A DNA stretch of 64,000 nucleotides from Pampus argenteus (Eukaryota; Chordata; Actinopteri; Scombriformes; Stromateidae). The position numbers and the translations under genes were made by a program. Of this stretch, positions 13,201 to 25,149 are shown one piece after another. The notes beneath the pieces are model-generated. The model made no database searches. It worked only from the letters and a program-made list of their open reading frames with translations, and was not told the DNA's origin. The stretch is from positions 19,032,001-19,096,000 of the forward strand of contig CM072876.1 of assembly GCA_036937835.1 (NCBI GenBank), written 5' to 3'. The stretch's first letter is position 1. Every line of letters begins with the position of its first letter.

Positions 13201-16054
13201 TGCAGGAAGCTCTCAGAAGTGAGTTTTGTGCTCCTAATCATTAGAAATCAGTTACTTGTTGATGGCAAACATGGTTTTGATTGAAAATATTGCTCCTTGT
13301 TTAAGAAAAACTGTAGTTGTCAGTTTTGGCCTTCTCTCGTAGAGAGAAAGCTATTTTTACAAATGTTACAGTAAAAGCTGCAGGAAGCTCTCAGAAGTGA
13401 GTTTTTTGGTCCTAATCATTAGAAATCAGTTACTTGTTGATGGCAAACATGGTTTTGATTGAAAATCTTGCTCCTTGTTTAAGAAAAACTGTAGTTGTCA
13501 GTTTTGACCTTCTTCTCGCTTAGAGAAAGCTATTTTACAAATGTTACAGTAAAAGCTGCAGGAAGCTCTCAGAAGTGAGTTTTGTGCTCCTAATCATTAG
13601 AAATCAGTTACTTGTTGATGGCAAACATGGTTTTGATTGAAAATATTGCTCCTTGTTTAAGAAAAACTGTAGTTGTCAGTTTTGGCCTTCTCTCACAGAG
13701 AGAAAGCTATTTTTACAAATGTTACAGTAAAAGCTTGAGGAAGCTCTCAGAAGTGAGTTTTTTGGTCCAAATCATTAGAAATCAGTTACTTGTTGATGGC
13801 AAACATGGTTTTGATTGAAAATCTTGCTCCTTGTTTAAGAAAAACTGTAGTTGTCAGTTTGGGCCTGAGAGAAAGCTATTTTTTACAAATGTTACAGTAA
13901 AAGCTGCAGGAAGCTCTCAGAAGTGAGTTTTGTGCTCCTAATCATTAGAAATCAGTTACTTGTTGATGGCAAACATGGTTTTGATTGAAAATATTGCTCC
14001 TTGTTTAAGAAAAACTGTAGTTGTCAGTTTTGGCCTGAGAGAAAGCTATTTTTACAAATGTTACAGTAAAAGCTGCAGGAAGCTCTCAGAAGTGAGTTTT
14101 GTGCTCCTAATCATTAGAAATCAGTTACTTGTTGATGGCAAACATGGTTTTGATTGAAAATATTGCTTGTTGTTTAAAAAAAAAAGGAGTTGTAAGTTTT
14201 GGCCTGAGAGAAAGCTATTTTTACAAATGTTACAGTAAAAGCTGCAGGAAGCTCTCAGAAGTGAGTTTTGTGCTCCTAATCATTAGAAATCAGTTACTTG
14301 ATGATAGCACACATGGTTTTGATTGAAAATATTGCTCCTTGTTTTAGAAAAACTGTAGTTGTCAGTTTTGGCCTTCTCTCGCAGAGAGAAAGCTATTTTT
14401 TACAAATGTTACAGTAAAATCTGCAGGAAGCTCTCAGAAGTGAGTTTTTTGGTCCTAATCATTAGAAATCAGTTACTTGTTGATGGCAAACATGGTTTTG
14501 ATTGAAAATATTGCTCCTTGTTTAAGAAAAACTGTAGTTGTCAGTTTTGACCTTCTCTCGCTGAGAGAAAGCTATTTTTACAAATGTTACTTTAAAAGCT
14601 GCAGGAAGCTCTCAGAAGTGAGTTTTGTGCTCCTTATCATTAGAAATCAGTTACTTGTTGATGGCAAACATGGTTTTGATTGAAAATATTGCTCCTTGTT
14701 TAAGAAAAACTGTAGTTGTCAGTTTTGGCCTTCTCTCACAGAGAGAAAGCTATTTTTACAAATGTTACAGTAAAAGCTGGAGGAAGCTCTCAGAAGTGAG
14801 TTTTTTGGTCCAAATCATTAGAAATCAGTTACTTGTTGATGGCAAACATGGTTTTGATTGAAAATCTTCCTCCTTGTTTAAGAAAAACTGTAGTTGTCAG
14901 TTTGGGCCTGAGAGAAAGCTATTTTTACAAATGTTACAGTAAAAGCTGCAGGAAGCTCTCAGAAGTGAGTTTTGTGCTCCTAATCATTAGAAATCAGTTA
15001 CTTGTTGATGGCAAACATGGTTTTGATTGAAAATATTGCTCCTTGTTTAAGAAAAACTGTAGTTGTCAGTTTTGGCCTGAGAGAAAGCTATTTTTACAAA
15101 TGTTACAGTAAAAGCTGCAGGAAGCTCTCAGAAGTGAGTTTTGTGCTCCTAATCATTAGAAATCAGTTACTTGATGATAGCACACATGGTTTTGATTGAA
15201 AATATTGCTCCTTGTTTTAGAAAAACTGTAGTTGTCAGTTTTGGCCTTCTCTCGCAGAGAGAAAGCTATTTTTTACAAATGTTACAGTAAAATCTGCAGG
15301 AAGCTCTCAGAAGTGAGTTTTTTGGTCCTAATCATTAGAAATCAGTTACTTGTTGATGGCAAACATGGTTTTGATTGAAAATATTGCTCCTTGTTTAAGA
15401 AAAACTGTAGTTGTCAGTTTTGACCTTCTCTCGCTGAGAGAAAGCTATTTTTACAAATGTTACTTTAAAAGCTGCAGGAAGCTCTCAGAAGTGAGTTTTG
15501 TGCTCCTTATCATTAGAAATCAGTTACTTGTTGATGGCAAACATGGTTTTGATTTAAAATATTGCTTGTTGTTTAAGAAAAACTGTAGTTGTCAGTTTTG
15601 ACCTTCTCTCGCTTAGAGAAAGCTATTTTTACAAATGTTACAGTAAAAGCTGCAGGAAGCTCTCAGAAGTGAGTTTTTTGGTCCTAATCATTAGAAATCA
15701 GTTACTTGTTGATGGCAAACATGGTTTTGATTGAAAATATTGCTCCGTGTTTAAGAAAAACTGTAGTTGTCAGTTTTGGCCTTCTCTCGCAGAGAGAAAG
15801 CTATTTTTTACAAATGTTACAGTAACAGCTGCAGGAAGCTCTCAGAAGTGAGTTTTGTGCTCCTAATCATTAGAAATCAGTTACTTGTTGATGGCAAACA
15901 TGGTTTTGATTGAAAATATTGCTTGTTGTTTTAGAAAAACTGTAGTTGTCAGTTTTGGCCTGAGAGAAAGCTATTTTTACAAATGTTACAGTAACAGCTG
16001 CAGGAAGCTCTCAGAAGTGAGTTTTGTGCTCCTAATCATTAGAAATTAGTTACC

Positions 16055-17827
16055 TGTTGATGGCAAACATGGTTTTGATTGAAAATATTGCTTGTTGTTT
16101 AAGAAAAACTGTAGTTGTCAGTTTTGGCCTGAGAGAAAGCTATTTTTACAAATGTTACAGTAAAAGCTGCAGGAAGCTCTCAGAAGTGAGTTTTGTGCTC
16201 CTAATCATTAGAAATCAGTTACTTGTTGATGGCAAACATGGTTTTGATTGAAAATATTGCTCCTTGTTTAAGAAAAACTGTAGTTGTCAGTTTTGGCCTT
16301 CTCTCGTAGAGAGAAAGCTATTTTTTACAAATGTTACAGTAAAAGCTGCAGGAAGCTCTCAGAAGTGAGTTTTTTGGTCCTAATCATTAGAAATCAGTTA
16401 CTTGTTGATGGCAAACATGGTTTTGATTGAAAATATTGCTCCTTGTTTAAGAAAAACTGTAGTTGTCAGTTTTGACCTTCTTCTCGCTTAGAGAAAGCTA
16501 TTTTACAAATGTTACAGTAAAAGCTGCAGGAAGCTCTCAGAAGTGAGTTTTTTGGTCCTAATCATTATAAATCAGTTACTTGTTGATGGCAAACATGGTT
16601 TTGATTGAAAATATTGCTCCTTGTTTAAGAAAAACTGTAGTTGTCAGTTTTGGCCTTCTCTCGCAGAGAGAAAGCTATTTTTACAAATGTTACAGTAACA
16701 GCTGCAGGAAGCTCTCAGAAGTTAGTTTTGTGCTCCTAATCATTAGAAATCAGTTACTTGTTGATGGCAAACATGGTTTTGATTGAAAATATTGCTTGTT
16801 GTTTAAGAAAAACTGTAGTTGTCAGTTTTGGCCTGAGAGAAAGCTATTTTTACAAATGTTACAGTAAAAGCTGCAGGAAGCTCTCAGAAGTGAGTTTTGT
16901 GCTCCTAATCATTAGAAATCAGTTACTTGTTGATGGCAAACATGGTTTTGATTGAAAATATTGCTCCTTGTTTAAGAAAAACTGTAGTTGTCAGTTTTGG
17001 CCTTCTCTCGTAGAGAGAAAGCTATTTTTACAAATGTTACAGTAAAAGCTGCAGGAAGCTCTCAGAAGTGAGTTTTTTGGTCCTAATCATTAGAAATCAG
17101 TTACTTGTTGATGGCAAACATGGTTTTGATTGAAAATCTTGCTCCTTGTTTAAGAAAAACTGTAGTTGTCAGTTTTGACCTTCTTCTCGCTTAGAGAAAG
17201 CTATTTTACAAATGTTACAGTAAAAGCTGCAGGAAGCTCTCAGAAGTGAGTTTTGTGCTCCTAATCATTAGAAATCAGTTACTTGTTGATGGCAAACATG
17301 GTTTTGATTGAAAATATTGCTCGTTGTTTAAGAAAAACTGTAGTTGTCAGTTTTGGCCTTCTCTCACAGAGAGAAAGCTATTTTTACAAATGTTACAGTA
17401 AAAGCTTGAGGAAGCTCTCAGAAGTGAGTTTTTTGGTCCAAATCATTAGAAATCAGTTACTTGTTGATGGCAAACATGGTTTTGATTGAAAATCTTGCTC
17501 CTTGTTTAAGAAAAACTGTAGTTGACAGTTTGGGCCTGAGAGAAAGCTATTTTTACAAATGTTACAGTAAAAGCTGCAGGAAGCTCTCAGAAGTGAGTTT
17601 TGTGCTCCTAATCATTAGAAATCAGTTACTTGTTGATGGCAAACATGGTTTTGATTGAAAATATTGCTCCTTGTTTAAGAAAAACTGTAGTTGTCAGTTT
17701 TGGCCTGAGAGAAAGCTATTTTTACAAATGTTACAGTAAAAGCTGCAGGAAGCTCTCAGAAGTGAGTTTTGTACTCCTAATCATTAGAAATCAGTTACTT
17801 GATGATAGCACACATGGTTTTGATTGA
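16055..17827 (+). repeat. Copy of the 12384-14157 segment (3671-bp offset)
   Basis: Successive marker units at 12384, 12909, 13087, 13612 and 13790 recur at 16055, 16580, 16758, 17283 and 17461, all 3671 bp apart. The last pair is 3670 bp apart because of a one-base T-run difference near 13.88 kb. Both copies share the AGCTTGAGG change that removes the PstI site. The 10-A unit following the first copy is missing after the second, so the copies diverge there. Confidence 0.8.
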
Positions 17828-18528
17828 AAATATTGCTCCTTGTTTTAGAAAAACTGTAGTTGTCAGTTTTGGCCTTCTCTCGCAGAGAGAAAGCTATTTT
17901 TTACAAATGTTACAGTAAAATCTGCAGGAAGCTCTCAGAAGTGAGTTTTTTGGTCCTAATCATTAGAAATCAGTTACTTGTTGATGGCAAACATGGTTTT
18001 GATTGAAAATATTGCTCCTTGTTTAAGAAAAACTGTAGTTGTCAGTTTTGACCTTCTCTCGCTGAGAGAAAGCTATTTTTACAAATGTTACTTTAAAAGC
18101 TGCAGGAAGCTCTCAGAAGTGAGTTTTGTGCTCCTTATCATTAGAAATCAGTTACTTGTTGATGGCAAACATGGTTTTGATTTAAAATATTGCTTGTTGT
18201 TTAAGAAAAACTGTAGTTGTCAGTTTTGACCTTCTCTCGCTTAGAGAAAGCTATTTTTACAAATGTTACAGTAAAAGCTGCAGGAAGCTCTCAGAAGTGA
18301 GTTTTTTGGTCCTAATCATTAGAAATCAGTTACTTGTTGATGGCAAACATGGTTTTGATTGAAAATATTGCTCCGTGTTTAAGAAAAACTGTAGTTGTCA
18401 GTTTTGGCCTTCTCTCGCAGAGAGAAAGCTATTTTTTACAAATGTTACAGTAACAGCTGCAGGAAGCTCTCAGAAGTGAGTTTTGTGCTCCTAATCATTA
18501 GAAATCAGTTACTTGTTGATGGCAAACA
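17630..18528 (+). repeat. Copy of the 15002-15900 segment (2628-bp offset)
   Basis: The order GATGATAGCACAC unit, AAAATCTGCAGG long unit, TTACTTTAAAAG unit, GATTTAAAATATTG unit and GCTCCGTGTTT unit is the same from 15002 and from 17630. The exact shift is 2628 bp. The copies part at about 15.9/18.53 kb, where one has TTGTTTTAG and the other CTTGTTTAAG with TGTATTTG. Confidence 0.8.
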
Positions 18529-19702
18529 TGGTTTTGATTGAAAATATTGCTCCTTGTTTAAGAAAAACTGTATTTGTCAGTTTTGGCCTGAGAGAAAGCT
18601 ATTTTTACAAATGTTACAGTAAAAGCTGCAGGAAGCTCTCAGAAGTGAGTTTTGTGCTCCTTATCATTAGAAATCAGTTACTTGTTGATGGCAAACATGG
18701 TTTTGATTGAAAATATTGCTCCTTGCTTAAGAAAAACTGTAGTTGTCAGTTTTGGCCTTCTCTCGCAGAGAGAAAGCTATTTTTACAAATGTTACAGTAA
18801 CAGCTGCAGGAAGCTCTCAGAAGTGAGTTTTGTGCTCCTAATCATTAGAAATTAGTTACCTGTTGATGGCAAACATGGTTTTGATTGAAAATATTGCTTG
18901 TTGTTTAAGAAAAACTGTAGTTGTCAGTTTTGGCCTGAGAGAAAGCTATTTTTACAAATGTTACAGTAAAAGCTGCAGGAAGCTCTCAGAAGTGAGTTTT
19001 GTGCTCCTAATCATTAGAAATCAGTTACTTGTTGATGGCAAACATGGTTTTGATTGAAAATATTGCTCCTTGTTTAAGAAAAACTGTAGTTGTCAGTTTT
19101 GGCCTTCTCTCGTAGAGAGAAAGCTATTTTTTACAAATGTTACAGTAAAAGCTGCAGGAAGCTCTCAGAAGTGAGTTTTTTGGTCCTAATCATTAGAAAT
19201 CAGTTACTTGTTGATGGCAAACATGGTTTTGATTGAAAATATTGCTCCTTGTTTAAGAAAAACTGTAGTTGTCAGTTTTGACCTTCTTCTCGCTTAGAGA
19301 AAGCTATTTTACAAATGTTACAGTAAAAGCTGCAGGAAGCTCTCAGAAGTGAGTTTTTTGGTCCTAATCATTAGAAATCAGTTACTTGTTGATGGCAAAC
19401 ATGGTTTTGATTGAAAATATTGCTCCTTGTTTAAGAAAAACTGTAGTTGTCAGTTTTGGCCTTCTCTCGCAGAGAGAAAGCTATTTTTACAAATGTTACA
19501 GTAACAGCTGCAGGAAGCTCTCAGAAGTGAGTTTTGTGCTCCTAATCATTAGAAATCAGTTACTTGTTGATGGCAAACATGGTTTTGATTGAAAATATTG
19601 CTTGTTGTTTAAGAAAAACTGTAGTTGTCAGTTTTGGCCTGAGAGAAAGCTATTTTTACAAATGTTACAGTAAAAGCTGCAGGAAGCTCTCAGAAGTGAG
19701 TT

Positions 19703-19721
19703 TTGTGCTCCTTGTGCTGTG
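19703..19721. other. Orientation-switch junction between the two arms
   Basis: The left monomer follows its consensus through TTTTGTGCTCCTT (ends 19713), where ATCATTAG should follow. From 19717 the sequence matches the reverse complement of a long unit (CTGTGAGAGAAGGCC). TTGTGCT occurs at 19703-19709 and again at 19712-19718, so the join carries a 7-bp direct duplication 9 bp apart. Only about 3 bases (19714-19716) are left unassigned to either flank. The sign of GC skew and every monomer's orientation change here. Monomer types on the two sides are not mirror images. This may be a real inversion breakpoint or an assembly join; sequence alone cannot decide. Confidence 0.9.
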
Positions 19722-21579
19722 AGAGAAGGCCAAAACTGACAACTACAGTTTTTCTTAAACAAGGAGCAATATTTTCAATCAAAACCATGTTTGCCATCAA
19801 CAAGTAACTGATTTCTAATGATTAGGAGCACAAAACTCACTTCTGAGAGCTTCCTGCAGCTTTTACTGTAACATTTGTAAAAATAGCTTTCTCTCAGCGA
19901 GAGAAGGTCAAAACTGACAACTACAGTTTTTCTTAAACAAGGAGCAATATTTTCAATCAAAACCATGTTTGCCATCAACAAGTAACTGATTTCTAATGAT
20001 TAGGAGCACAAAACTCACTTCTGAGAGCTTCCTGCAGCTTTTACTGTAACATTTGTAAAAATAGCTTTCTCTCAGCGAGAGAAGGTCAAAACTGACAACT
20101 ACAGTTTTTCTTAAACAAGGAGCAATATTTTCAATCAAAACCATGTTTGCCATCAACAAGTAACTGATTTCTAATGATTAGGAGCACAAAACTCACTTCT
20201 GAGAGCTTCCTGCAGCTTTTACTGTAACATTTGTAAAAATAGCTTTCTCTCAGTCCAAAACTGACAACTACAGTTTTTCTTAAACAACAAGCAATATTTT
20301 CAATCAAAACCATGTTTGCCATCAACAAGTAACTGATTTCTAATGAATAGGAGCACAAAACTCACTTCTGAGAGCTTCCTGCAGCTTTTACTGTAACATT
20401 TGTAAAAAATAGCTTTCTCTCAGGCCAAAATGACAACTACAGTTTTTCTTAAACAACAAGCAATATTTTCAATCAAAACCATGTTTGCCATCAACAAGTA
20501 ACTGATTTCTAATGATTAGGACCAAAAAACTCACTTCTGAGAGCTTCCTGCAGCTTTTACTGTAACATTTGTAAAAATTGCTTTCTCTCAGCGAGAGAAG
20601 GTCAAAACTGACAACTACAGTTTTTCTTAAACAAGGAGCAATATTTTCAATCAAAACCATGTTTGCCATCAACAAGTAACTGATTCTAATGATTAGGAGC
20701 ACAAAACTCACTTCTGAGAGCTTCCTGCAGCTGTTACTGTAACATTTGTAAAAATAGCTTTCTCTCTGTGAGAGAAGGCCAAAACTGACAACTATAGTTT
20801 TTCTTAAACACGGAGCAATATTTTCAATCAAAACCATGTTTGCCATCAACAAGTAACTGATTTCTAATGATTAGGACCAAAAAACTCACTTCTGAGAGCT
20901 TCCTGCAGCTTTTACTGTAACATTTGTAAAAATTGCTTTCTCTCAGGCCAAAACTGACAACTACAGTTTTTCTTAAACAAGGAGCAATATTTTCAATCAA
21001 AACCATGTTTGCCATCAACAAGTAACTGATTTCTAATGATTAGGACCAAAAAACTCACTTCTGAGAGCTTCCTGCAGCTTTTACTGTAACATTTGTAAAA
21101 AATAGCTTTCTCTCAGCGAGAGAAGGTCAAAACTGACAACTACAGTTTTTCTTAAACAAGGAGCAATATTTTCAATCAAAACCATGTTTGCCATCAACAA
21201 GTAACTGATTTCTAATGATTAGGACCAAAAAACTCACTTCTGAGAGCTTCCTGCAGCTTTTACTGTAACATTTGTAAAAATAGCTTTTTCTCAAGCCAAA
21301 ATGACAACTACAGTTTTTCTTAAACAACAAGCAATATTTTCAATCAAAACCATGTTTGCCATCAACAAGTAACTGATTTCTAATGATTAGGACCACAAAA
21401 CTCACTTCTGAGAGCTTCCTGCAGCTTTTACTGTAACATTTGTAAAAATAGCTTTCTCTCAGGCCAAAACTGACAACTACAGTTTTTCTTAAACAACAAG
21501 CAATATTTTCAATCAAAACCATGTTTGCCATCAACAAGTAACTGATTTCTAATGATTAGGAGCACAAAACTCACTTCTG

Positions 21580-22233
21580 AGAGCTTCCTCCAGCTGTTAC
21601 TGTAACATTTGTAAAAAATAGCTTTCTCTCTGTGAGAGAAGGCCAAAACTGACAACTACAGTTTTTCTTAAACAAGGAGCAATATTTTCAATCAAAACCA
21701 TGTTTGCCATCAACAAGTAACTGATTTCTAATGATTAGGACCAAAAAACTCACTTCTGAGAGCTTCCTGCAGATTTTACTGTAACATTTGTAAAAAATAG
21801 CTTTCTCTCTGCGAGAGAAGGCCAAAACTGACAACTACAGTTTTTCTTAAACAAGGAGCAATATTTTCAATCAAAACCATGTTTGCCATCAACAAGTAAC
21901 TGATTTCTAATGATTAGGAGCACAAAACTCACTTCTGAGAGCTTCCTGCAGCTTTTACTGTAACATTTGTAAAAATAGCTTTCTCTCAGGCCAAAACTGA
22001 CAACTACAGTTTTTCTTAAACAACAAGACATATTTTCAATCAAAACCATGTTTGCCATCAACGAATAACTGATTTCTAATGATTAGGAGCACAAAACTCA
22101 CTTCTGAGAGCTTCCTGCAGCCTTTACTGTAACATTTGTAAAAATAGCTTTCTCTCAGGCCAAAACTGACAACTACAGTTTTTCTTAAACAAGGAGCAAT
22201 ATTTTCAATCAAAACCATGTTTGCCATCAACAA
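21580..22233 (-). repeat. Isolated copy of the distal higher-order unit segment
   Basis: The ordered variants CTTCCTCCAGCTG (21587), CAGATTTTACTG (about 21771), AACAAGACATATT (about 22025) and CAACGAATAAC match those at 50318, 50503, 50755 and about 50790. The constant offset is 28,731 bp. This combination otherwise occurs only beyond 50 kb, so this is a distant paralogous copy close to the orientation switch. Confidence 0.75.
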
Positions 22234-22373
22234 GTAACTGATTTCTAATGCTTAGGACCAAAAAACTCACTTCTGAGAGCTTCCTGCAGCTTTTACTGTA
22301 ACATTTGTAAAAATAGCTTTCTCTCAGGCCAAAACTGACAACTACAGTTTTTCTTAAACAAGGAGCAATATTT

Positions 22374-25009
22374 TCAATCAAAACCATGTTTGCCATCAAC
22401 AAGTAACTGATTTCTAATGATAAGGACCAAAAAACTTACTTCTGAGAGCTTCCTGCAGCTTTTACTGTAACATTTGTAAAAATAGCTTTCTCTCAGGCCA
22501 AAACTGACAACTACAGTTTTTCTTAAACAAGGAGCAATATTTTCAATCAAAACCATGTTTGCCATCAACAAGTAACTGATTTCTAATGATTGGACCATAA
22601 AACTCACTTCTGAGAGCTTCCTGCAGCTTTTACTGTAACATTTGTAAAAATAGCTTTCTCTCAGGCCAAAACTGACAACTACAGTTTTTCTTAAACAAGG
22701 AGCAATATGTTCAATCAAAACCATGTTTGCCATCAACAAGTAACTGATTTCTAATGATTAGGACCAAAAAACTCACTTCTGAGAGCTTCCTGCAGCTTTT
22801 ACTGTAACATTTGTAAAAAATAGCTTTCTCTCAGCGAGAGAAGGTCAAAACTGACAACTACAGTTTTTCTTCAACAACGAGCAATATTTTCAATCAAAAC
22901 CATGTTTGCCATCAACAAGTAACTGATTTCTAATGATTAGGACCAAAAAACTCACTTCTGAAAGCTTCCTGCAGCTTTTACTGTAACATTTGTAAAAAAT
23001 AGCTTTCTCTCTGCGAGAGAAGGCCAAAACTGACAACTACAGTTTTTCTTAGACAAGGAGCAATATTTTCAATCAAAACCATGTTTGCCATCAACAAGTA
23101 ACTGATTTCTAATGATTAGGAGCACAAAACTCACTTCTGAGAGCTTCCTGCAGCTTTTACTGTAACATTTGTAAAAATAGCTTTCTCTCAGGCCAAAACT
23201 GACAACTACAGTTTTTCTTAAACAACAAGCAATATTTTCAATCAAAACCATGTTTGCCATCAACAAGTAACTGATTTCTAATGATAAGGAGCACAAAACT
23301 CATTTCTGAGAGCTTCCTGCAGCTTTTACTGTAACATTTGTAAAAATAGCTTTCTCTCAGCGAGAGAAGGTCAAAACTGACAACTACAGTTTTTCTTAAA
23401 CAAGGAGCAATATTTTCAATCAAAACCATGTTTGCCATCAACAAGTAACTGATTTCTAATGATTAGGACCAAAAAACTCACTTCTGAGAGCTTCCTGCAG
23501 CTTTTACTGTAACATTTGTAAAAATAGCTTTCTCTCAGCGAGAGAAGGTCAAAACTGACAACTACAGTTTTTCTTAAACAAGGAGCAATATTTTCAATCA
23601 AAACCATGTTTGCCATCAACAAGTAACTGATTTCTAATGATTAGGACCAAAAAACTCACTTCTGAGAGCTTCCTGCAGCTTTTACTGTAACATTTGTAAA
23701 AATAGCTTTCTCTCAGCGAGAGAAGGTCAAAACTGACAACTACAGTTTTTCTTAAACAAGGAGCAATATTTTCAATCAAAACCATGTTTGCCATCAACAA
23801 GTAACTGATTTCTAATGATTAGGACCAAAAAACTCACTTCTGAGCGCTTCCTGCAGCTTTTACTGTAACATTTGTAAAAATAGCTTTCTCTCAGGCCAAA
23901 ACTGACAACTACAGTTTTTCTTAAACAAGGAGCAATATTTTCAATCAAAACCATGGTTGCCATCAACAAGTAACTGATTTCTAATGATTAGGACCAAAAA
24001 ACTTACTTCTGAGAGCTTCCTGCAGCTTTTACTGTAACATTTGTAAAAATAGCTTTCTCTCAGGCCAAAACTGACAACTACAGTTTTTCTTAAACAAGGA
24101 GCAATATTTTCAATCAAAACCATGTTTGCCATCAACAAGTAACTGATTTCTAATGATTGGACCATAAAACTCACTTCTGAGAGCTTCCTGCAGCTTTTAC
24201 TGTAACATTTGTAAAAATAGCTTTCTCTCAGGCCAAAACTGACAACTACAGTTTTTCTTAAACAAGGAGCAATATGTTCAATCAAAACCATGTTTGCCAT
24301 CAACAAGTAACTGATTTCTAATGATTAGGACCAAAAAATCACTTCTGAAAGCTTCCTGCAGCTTTTACTGTAACATTTGTAAAAAATAGCTTTCTCTCTG
24401 CGAGAGAAGGCCAAAACTGACAACTACAGTTTTTCTTAGACAAGGAGCAATATTTTCAATCAAAACCATGTTTGCCATCAACAAGTAACTGATTTCTAAT
24501 GATTAGGAGCACAAAACTCACTTCTGAGAGCTTCCTGCAGCTTTTACTGTAACATTTGTAAAAATAGCTTTCTCTCAGGCCAAAACTGACAACTACAGTT
24601 TTTCTTAAACAACAAGCAATATTTTCAATCAAAACCATGTTTGCCATCAACAAGTAATTGATTTCTAATGATAAGGAGCACAAAACTCATTTCTGAGAGC
24701 TTCCTGCAGCTTTTACTGTAACATTTGTAAAAATAGCTTTCTCTCAGCGAGAGAAGGTCAAAACTGACAACTACAGTTTTTCTTAAACAAGGAGCAATAT
24801 TTTCAATCAAAACCATGTTTGCCATCAACAAGTAACTGATTTCTAATGATTAGGACCAAAAAACTCACTTCTGAGAGCTTCCTGCAGCTTTTACTGTAAC
24901 ATTTGTAAAAATAGCTTTCTCTCAGCGAGAGAAGGTCAAAACTGACAACTACAGTTTTTCTTAAACAAGGAGCAATATTTTCAATCAAAACCATGTTTGC
25001 CATCAACAA
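22374..25009 (-). repeat. Two-copy block, offset 1567 falling to 1387 bp
   Basis: The series at 22374-22739 recurs at 23941-24306 (shift 1567 bp), including GATTGGACCATAA and AATATGTTCAATC. The following series at 23069, 23238 and 23416 recurs at 24456, 24625 and 24803 (shift 1387 bp). The 180-bp difference is explained by loss in the second copy of the long unit with CTTCAACAACGAG (about 22.87 kb) plus small indels near ACCAAAAAATCAC (about 24.33 kb). Confidence 0.8.
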
Positions 25010-25149
25010 GTAACTGATTTCTAATGATTAGGACCAAAAAACTCACTTCTGAGAGCTTCCTGCAGCTTTTACTGTAACATTTGTAAAAATAGCTTTCTCT
25101 CAGGCCAAAACTGACAACTACAGTTTTTCTTAAACAACAAGCAATATTT

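Larger units (their letters stand above)
1..19713 (+). repeat. Satellite array, left arm (169/178-bp monomers, + orientation)
   Basis: Uninterrupted head-to-tail tandem repeat. Each unit runs from ATCATTAGAAATCAG to GTGCTCCTA. Short units are 169 bp (for example 1910-2078) and long units 178 bp (for example 2079-2256), with occasional 1-bp indels. About 113 units fit in this arm, estimated from length. The unit is about 34% GC, G-rich on this strand (about 37 G to 21 C in a short unit), and the short consensus has no CpG. A PstI site (CTGCAG) recurs about once per unit. Variants largely confined to this arm include GATGATAGCACACATGG (near 1231, 3833, 8533, 10982, 14304, 15177 and 17805) and a 10-A tract (8405, 10854, 14176). 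No unique sequence or other mobile element interrupts it. The open reading frames of about 65 codons in each unit are a by-product of the consensus and are broken in many copies. Centromeric or subtelomeric location is inference; the family is not recognised. Confidence 0.97.

Noticed and set aside
19600..19830. Fold-back (palindromic) assembly artefact at the orientation switch
   Set aside because: Unit types left of the join (S, L with CGCAGAG) are not mirrored right of it (three successive TCAGCGAGAG long units), so a simple fold-back does not fit. Other misjoins remain possible.
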